Shown: positions 60,054-64,000 of the stretch, piece after piece
Layout of the letters: every line of letters begins with the position of its first letter
How positions within the stretch are numbered: position 1 is the first letter of the stretch
Notes under the pieces: model-generated
The model's input: only the letters and a program-made list of their open reading frames with translations
The model's database searches: none
What the model was told of the DNA's origin: nothing
Position numbers and translations under genes: made by a program
Assembly: GCF_900111245.1 (NCBI RefSeq)
Contig: NZ_FOGO01000006.1
Span: forward strand, 124,001-188,000
Source: Streptomyces qinglanensis
Lineage (GTDB): Bacteria; Actinomycetota; Actinomycetes; Streptomycetales; Streptomycetaceae
Length of the DNA: 64,000 bases
Reading direction: 5' to 3'

Positions 60054-60968
60054 GTGGAACTGCGGTACCTCGCCGCGTTCGTGGCCGTGGCCGAGGAACT
60101 GCACTTCGGCCGGGCCGCCAAGCGGCTGCACATGGCCCAGCCGCCGCTGAGCCAGCAGATCCGCCAGTTGGAGCGGGAACTCGGAGTGCGGCTGTTCGAG
60201 CGCAGCACCCGGTCGGTGCGGCTGACCGGCGCGGGCGAGTCCTTTCTGGAGCCGGTGCGCGGGGTGCTGGCCGATCTGGAGGCCGCCACCCGGGTCGCCC
60301 GGGCCGCCGGGCGCGGTGAATACGGCCGGGTGAGCGTGGGGTTCGCGGGCGCGTCCAGCCACACGGCGCTGCCCCTGCTCACTCGCGGGGTCCGCACCGC
60401 GCACCCCGGTATCGAGCTGGTGATGCAGGGGCAGAACTACGCGCACCACGCCCTCGCCCGGGTCGCCGAGGGCTCCCTCGACCTCGGCTTCGTACGGCTG
60501 CCCGTGGACCGGCCCGGCGTGGAGACCCGGGTGATCGCCGAGGAGGAGCTGGTGTGTGCCCTCGCCTCGGACCACCCGCTGGCCCGCCGGGAGCGGGTCG
60601 ACGTCGCGGAGCTGGCCGGGGAACCGTTCGTCAGCTTCCCCGCCGGCACCGGCTCCAGCCTCCGCGACGCGACCTTCCGGACCTGCGAGCGGGCCGGCCA
60701 CATCCCCCGCGTCGTCCAGGAGGCCCCGGACTCGTACACGATCCTCGCGCTGGTGGCGATGGGTGTCGGGGTCACCCTCACGCTCACCTCCTGCACCCAC
60801 ATCCAGCAGACGGGACTGGTCTACCGCCCGCTCGACGGGCCGCCGGTGGTGCTCCGCTCGGCGCTGGCCTGGCGTGCGGACAACCCCTCCCCGGCCCTGC
60901 GCAGCGTGCTGGAGGTGGCCCGCGAGGTGCTGCCCGCCCCGCCGGACCCCGCACCGGGGACTGTGTGA
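60054..60968 (+). CDS. LysR-family transcriptional regulator
   Basis: A 304-residue regulator. The N-terminal winged HTH is ELHFGRAAKRLHMAQPPLSQQIRQLE, and a periplasmic-binding-like ligand domain follows from about residue 90 (VSVGFAGASSHTALPLL). GTG is the start. It is divergent from the 3-hydroxyacyl-CoA dehydrogenase/acyl-CoA dehydrogenase pair and 91 bp upstream of the thiolase on its own strand, so it probably regulates acyl-CoA degradation in both directions. Its inducer is unknown; a CoA thioester or aromatic acid would be typical. Confidence 0.87.
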   Translation: MELRYLAAFVAVAEELHFGRAAKRLHMAQPPLSQQIRQLERELGVRLFERSTRSVRLTGAGESFLEPVRGVLADLEAATRVARAAGRGEYGRVSVGFAGASSHTALPLLTRGVRTAHPGIELVMQGQNYAHHALARVAEGSLDLGFVRLPVDRPGVETRVIAEEELVCALASDHPLARRERVDVAELAGEPFVSFPAGTGSSLRDATFRTCERAGHIPRVVQEAPDSYTILALVAMGVGVTLTLTSCTHIQQTGLVYRPLDGPPVVLRSALAWRADNPSPALRSVLEVAREVLPAPPDPAPGTV

Positions 60969-61003
60969 CCGACGTGACCGACGCCGACGACCGGGCCGAC
61001 GCC

Positions 61004-61046
61004 CGGACCGCTGTTCACCGGACCGCTCTTCACCGGACCGCTCCTG
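61004..61046 (+). repeat. 15-bp tandem repeat, nearly three copies
   Basis: The unit CGGACCGCTCTTCAC is repeated about 2.8 times (one G/C difference in the first copy, partial third copy) in the gap between the LysR and thiolase genes, ending just before the thiolase ribosome-binding site. Confidence 0.7.
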
Positions 61047-61059
61047 GAAAGGCCACCGC

Positions 61060-62292
61060 ATGTCCGAGCGCACCGACATCGTCATCTGCGAACCCCTGCG
61101 CACCCCGATCGGCCGGTTCGGCGGGGCACTGGCGGGGCAGCGGCCCCAGTCGCTGGCGGCGCTGCTGATCTCGGAGATCGTCTCCCGTACCGGCATCGCC
61201 CCGGAGCGGGTCGACGAGGTGATCCTCGGGCACGCCTACCCCAGTTCGGAGGCGCCGGCGCTGGGGCGGGTCGCCGCGCTCGACGCGGGGCTGCCCGCCT
61301 CGGTGACCGGCACCCAGATCGACCGGCGCTGCGGCTCGGGCCTGCAGGCGGTGCTGGACGCCGCGATGCAGGTCCGGGCCGAGTTCAGCCAGGTCGTGAT
61401 CGCGGGCGGAGCCGAGGTGATGAGCGCCGCGCCGCACTACACCCACGAGGGCCGCTGGGGCATCAAGGGGCCGGGCCTGACCCTGCACGACTCCCTGGCC
61501 CGCGGCCGGATCACGGCGGGCGGCGTGCACCACCCGGTGCCGGGCGGCATGATCGAGACGGCCGAGAACCTGCGCCGCGAGTTCGCCGTCAGCCGGGCGG
61601 ACCAGGACGCGCTGGCCCTGCGCTCCCAGCAGCGCGCCGGAGCGGCCCTGGCCCAGGGCCGGTTCGCGGCGGAGACGGTGCCGGTGCCCGTGCGCGCCCG
61701 CAAGGGCGAGACGGTGGTCGGCACCGACGAGCACCCCCGTCCCGAGACCACCGCCGACCAGCTCGCCGCACTGCGGCCGGTGCGGCTCGCGGAGGATCCG
61801 GCGGCGACCGTGACGGCGGGCAACGCCAGCGGGCAGAACGACGCGGCGGCGGCCTGTCTGGTGACCGCCGCGGAGACCGCCGAACGGCTGGGGCTGCGGC
61901 CCCTGGTCCGGCTGGTCTCCTTCGCCCGCGCCGGGGTGCCGGCCGCGACGATGGGCCTGGGGCCGGTCGCTGCCACCCGGGACGCGCTCGCCAAGGCCCG
62001 GCTGGACCTGGCCGACATCGATCTGATCGAGCTGAACGAGGCGTTCGCGGCGCAGGTCCTGGCCTGCACCCGCGCGCTCGGCCTGACAGAGCGCGACCAC
62101 GAACAGCGGATCAACGTGAACGGCTCGGGCATCTCACTGGGCCACCCGGTGGGGGCGACGGGCGCACGCGTCCTGGCGACCCTGGCGCACGAGATGCGGC
62201 GCGGCGGCGCCCGCTACGGCCTGGAGACGATGTGCATCGGCGGCGGCCAAGGACTGGCCGCGGTCTTCGAACACGTACCGGACGCGGGCTGA
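61060..62292 (+). CDS. Acetyl-CoA acyltransferase (thiolase)
   Basis: A 410-residue thiolase that cleaves 3-ketoacyl-CoA with CoA or condenses two acyl-CoA. The acyl-carrying C91 is in RRCGSGLQAV. ELNEAFAAQVL, the catalytic His in GHPVGATGA and the second Cys in MCIGGGQG complete the family signature. The ATG at 61060 follows GGAAAGG at 61046-61052. It closes the beta-oxidation set with the dehydrogenases on the other strand. A degradative 3-ketoacyl thiolase is more likely than an acetoacetyl-CoA synthase, though this is not settled by sequence. Confidence 0.9.
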   Translation: MSERTDIVICEPLRTPIGRFGGALAGQRPQSLAALLISEIVSRTGIAPERVDEVILGHAYPSSEAPALGRVAALDAGLPASVTGTQIDRRCGSGLQAVLDAAMQVRAEFSQVVIAGGAEVMSAAPHYTHEGRWGIKGPGLTLHDSLARGRITAGGVHHPVPGGMIETAENLRREFAVSRADQDALALRSQQRAGAALAQGRFAAETVPVPVRARKGETVVGTDEHPRPETTADQLAALRPVRLAEDPAATVTAGNASGQNDAAAACLVTAAETAERLGLRPLVRLVSFARAGVPAATMGLGPVAATRDALAKARLDLADIDLIELNEAFAAQVLACTRALGLTERDHEQRINVNGSGISLGHPVGATGARVLATLAHEMRRGGARYGLETMCIGGGQGLAAVFEHVPDAG

Positions 62293-62381
62293 GCGGCCTC
62301 GCGGGGGCGGCCCGCTCCCGGACGGCGTCGCCACGAGAGTGCGGGCCCGGCCTCGGGCGGACGGGACCGTGAAGGGACGGC

Positions 62382-63353
62382 CTAGCCGCGGGAGAAGGGC
62401 CCTGTGAGCGGCTCGGCAGGCTCCTCGTCGGGCAGTTCGCCGGCGATCCGCCGGAGCATGTCACGGGTCTCGGACGGCGGCATCGAGCAGGTCACCAGGC
62501 GGTCGGTGACACGGCGGTACGCCTCGATGTCGACATCGTCCTCGAGATAGCGGGCGCTGTGCAGCTGCTCCAGGTACACGATGTCGGGCAGCTCGCTCTC
62601 GGGCAGCCGCAGCAGAGTGACCGGGCCGCCGGCCGCAGCGTGCCCGCCCGCGCTGAAGGGCATGATCTGCACCGTGACGTGCGGCAGTTCGCTCATCGCG
62701 CACAGGTGCCGCAGTTGGGCGCGCATCGTGGCCGCGCCACCGACCGGGCGGCGCAGCGCGGCCTCGTCGATGACAGCCCATACGTGCGGGGCCCGCGGGC
62801 CGTAGAGGATCTGCTGGCGGCGCATCCGCAGGTCCACCCGCCGCTGGATGCCCGCCTCGGGCTCCTCGTCGTGGACCAGTTCGACGACGGCGCGTGCGTA
62901 TCGGCTGGTCTGGAGGAGACCGGGCACGAACTGCACCTCGTAGGTGCGGATCACGCTGGCCGCCTGCTCCAGCCCCAGGTAGGTGTGCAGCCAGTGCGGG
63001 ACGACGCCCTGGAAGGACTGCCACCAGCCGGGGGTGTTGGCCTGTTCGGCGAGCGCGGTCAGCACCGCGCGCTCGCTCTCGTCGGAGACGCCGTAGATCG
63101 TCAGCAGGTCCGCGACGTCGCGCAGCGCGCAGCCGGTGCGGCCCTGCTCCAGGTCGCGGATCCGCTGATGGGTGACCCGGATCGCCTCCGCGGCCTCCCG
63201 CCGGGATATGTACTGCGCCTCCCGCAGCCTCCGCAGCCTGATGCCCAGCACCATCCGGGGCACTGCCGGGGACGCTCCGCCTCCTTCCGTCGCACTGTCC
63301 GACACGGCGTCTCTGGCGGCCGCTTCACCGCCAGTGACGTCAGTGATGCGCAT
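62382..63353 (-). CDS. XRE-family regulator with DUF5753 domain
   Basis: A 323-residue DNA-binding protein. An N-terminal HTH_31/XRE domain (RREAAEAIRVTHQRIRDLEQGRTG) is followed by a DUF5753 domain (VRTYEVQFVPGLLQTSRYARAV type segment, then LRHLCAMSELPHVTVQIMPF). The ATG at 63353 follows GGGAG; two upstream in-frame starts lack a good site. In Streptomyces such proteins usually precede a small DUF397 gene. Here the 89-bp gap to the thiolase stop leaves no room for one downstream, so this copy appears solitary. Confidence 0.85.
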   Translation of the reverse strand: MRITDVTGGEAAARDAVSDSATEGGGASPAVPRMVLGIRLRRLREAQYISRREAAEAIRVTHQRIRDLEQGRTGCALRDVADLLTIYGVSDESERAVLTALAEQANTPGWWQSFQGVVPHWLHTYLGLEQAASVIRTYEVQFVPGLLQTSRYARAVVELVHDEEPEAGIQRRVDLRMRRQQILYGPRAPHVWAVIDEAALRRPVGGAATMRAQLRHLCAMSELPHVTVQIMPFSAGGHAAAGGPVTLLRLPESELPDIVYLEQLHSARYLEDDVDIEAYRRVTDRLVTCSMPPSETRDMLRRIAGELPDEEPAEPLTGPFSRG

Positions 63354-63643
63354 ACCGCTGCTCCCGTACCGTAGCCGCATGGGTCTCGCCACCTTCCAAG
63401 TTTCCCTCCCCGCTCCGATGTGGCCTCATGGGGGTACCTGCCCACCTAGCCGCGCAGTCAGGCACCCCGCGTCCGGGGATCTTGCCCTTGGCACATCCCG
63501 CGGCGCCGCCCGCGCGGTTTCGAAGCGGAACCGAAGCGGAAGCGCCCCGGGTCCGGTGCGGCCCCGAACGAGCGGCGGCCGATCCGGTGGCCCGGCGCAC
63601 GGCGCCTTGCTCTGATCGCCGAGGGAGAGTAAACGCTGCGGGC
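63354..63643. other. Divergent promoter region of the XRE and glutamine-synthetase-like genes
   Basis: This 290-bp region has no gene I can support. GAGGGAGAG at 63621-63629 is the only ribosome-binding-site-like stretch for the downstream ATG at 63644, at a rather long distance. No clear operator is seen. Confidence 0.45.
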
Positions 63644-64000
63644 ATGGGAACGACACGGCGGACGCCGGTATCCGAGGCGGCAGCGGGGACGACAACAGGC
63701 GCGGCACAGCCCGCGGGCGGGTGTCAGGAACCCGGTCACGGGCGGGAGCGGGCCCGCGCCGCCGCCGCGCGGCTCGCCCAGGCCGGCGTGCACGGCACCG
63801 CGCTCACCTGGGTCGACAACGCGGGCCTCACCCGGGTCAAGGCGGTACCGGCCGACAAGCTGGCGCAGGCGGCCGCCACCGGTGTCGGCATGTCCCCGTG
63901 CTTCGACGTCTACCTCGTCGACGACTCGATGACCACGAGCGAGTACATCGGCGGTCCCGACGGGGATCTGCGCCTGGTGCCGGACCTGGACCGGCTCACC
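63644..64000 (+). CDS. Glutamine synthetase-family ligase (3' end outside window)
   Basis: The first 119 residues of a gene that runs off the window. After a low-complexity start, the sequence ARLAQAGVHGTALTWVDN followed by TRVKAVPADKL and the GMSPCFDVYLVDDSM segment match the N-terminal beta-grasp domain of glutamine-synthetase-like enzymes. It resembles the GlnA3/GlnA4/FluG-like group that ligates glutamate to amines or polyamines more than it does classical GlnA. The catalytic alpha/beta barrel lies downstream, so neither activity nor completeness can be judged. It is divergent from the XRE regulator. Confidence 0.8.
   Translation, partial: MGTTRRTPVSEAAAGTTTGAAQPAGGCQEPGHGRERARAAAARLAQAGVHGTALTWVDNAGLTRVKAVPADKLAQAAATGVGMSPCFDVYLVDDSMTTSEYIGGPDGDLRLVPDLDRLT

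Overview
The window is a stretch of a very high-GC actinomycete chromosome, most likely Streptomyces or a close relative. The reasons are strong G/C third-position bias, GTG starts and start/stop-overlapping operons, a complete MCE (YrbE/Mce) import operon with its MceG-type ATPase, an XRE-DUF5753 regulator, a DUF3311 plus sodium:solute symporter pair, and DUF6801-type secreted proteins. I see no rRNA, tRNA, insertion sequence or CRISPR array. Both ends cut through genes: a flavin/folate demethylating oxidase at the left edge and a glutamine-synthetase-family ligase at the right edge.

Region 1 (1-9.9 kb). A dimethylglycine/sarcosine-dehydrogenase-like protein, a monomeric sarcosine oxidase and a Rieske oxygenase together look like stepwise N-demethylation of glycine betaine or a similar methylated amine. 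They are followed by a HAD phosphatase, a PHBH-type flavin monooxygenase, an unrecognised protein with paired cysteines, an NAD-dependent epimerase-like protein and a TetR regulator.

Region 2 (9.9-16.4 kb). A FadR-type GntR regulator is divergent from a tightly coupled operon of M20 hydrolase, aldehyde dehydrogenase, short-chain dehydrogenase, DUF3311 protein and sodium:solute symporter. A perfect palindromic candidate operator lies in the shared promoter region. This looks like an inducible uptake-and-oxidation pathway for an unidentified substrate.

Region 3 (16.6-24.8 kb). A membrane-anchored exported protein is followed by a carbohydrate ABC importer (binding protein and two permeases, no ATPase) and a PfkB-type sugar kinase. 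These are divergent from a DeoR regulator coupled to a GH4 glycosidase. A small lipoprotein ends at a very strong bidirectional terminator.

Region 4 (24.8-35.4 kb). Mostly single genes: a DoxX protein, a short-chain dehydrogenase, an MFS exporter next to a bacterial eRF1-like (baeRF3) protein, a zinc-independent ribosomal protein L31 with a C-terminal extension, an NmrA-like oxidoreductase divergent from an AraC regulator, a GH3 beta-glucosidase with an inserted PA14-like domain, and a zinc-type cation diffusion facilitator with a His-rich N-terminus.

Region 5 (35.6-57 kb) is the centre of interest. A reverse-strand gene run extends from 51898 to 35617: small secreted protein, DUF6801 secreted protein, MCE ATPase, YrbEA, YrbEB, MceA to MceF, four Mce-associated proteins arranged A-B-A'-B', and a lytic transglycosylase. 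A PucR-like regulator, a secreted protein related to the C-terminal part of the DUF6801 protein, and a long-chain acyl-CoA ligase lie next to it. The same TTAC-N6-GTAA palindrome occurs upstream of the MCE run, of the second secreted protein and of the ligase, which suggests one regulon for lipid uptake and activation.

Region 6 (57-64 kb). An acyl-CoA dehydrogenase, a 3-hydroxyacyl-CoA dehydrogenase, a LysR regulator and a thiolase supply most of a beta-oxidation cycle (no enoyl-CoA hydratase is present). An XRE-DUF5753 regulator and the partial glutamine-synthetase-like gene follow.
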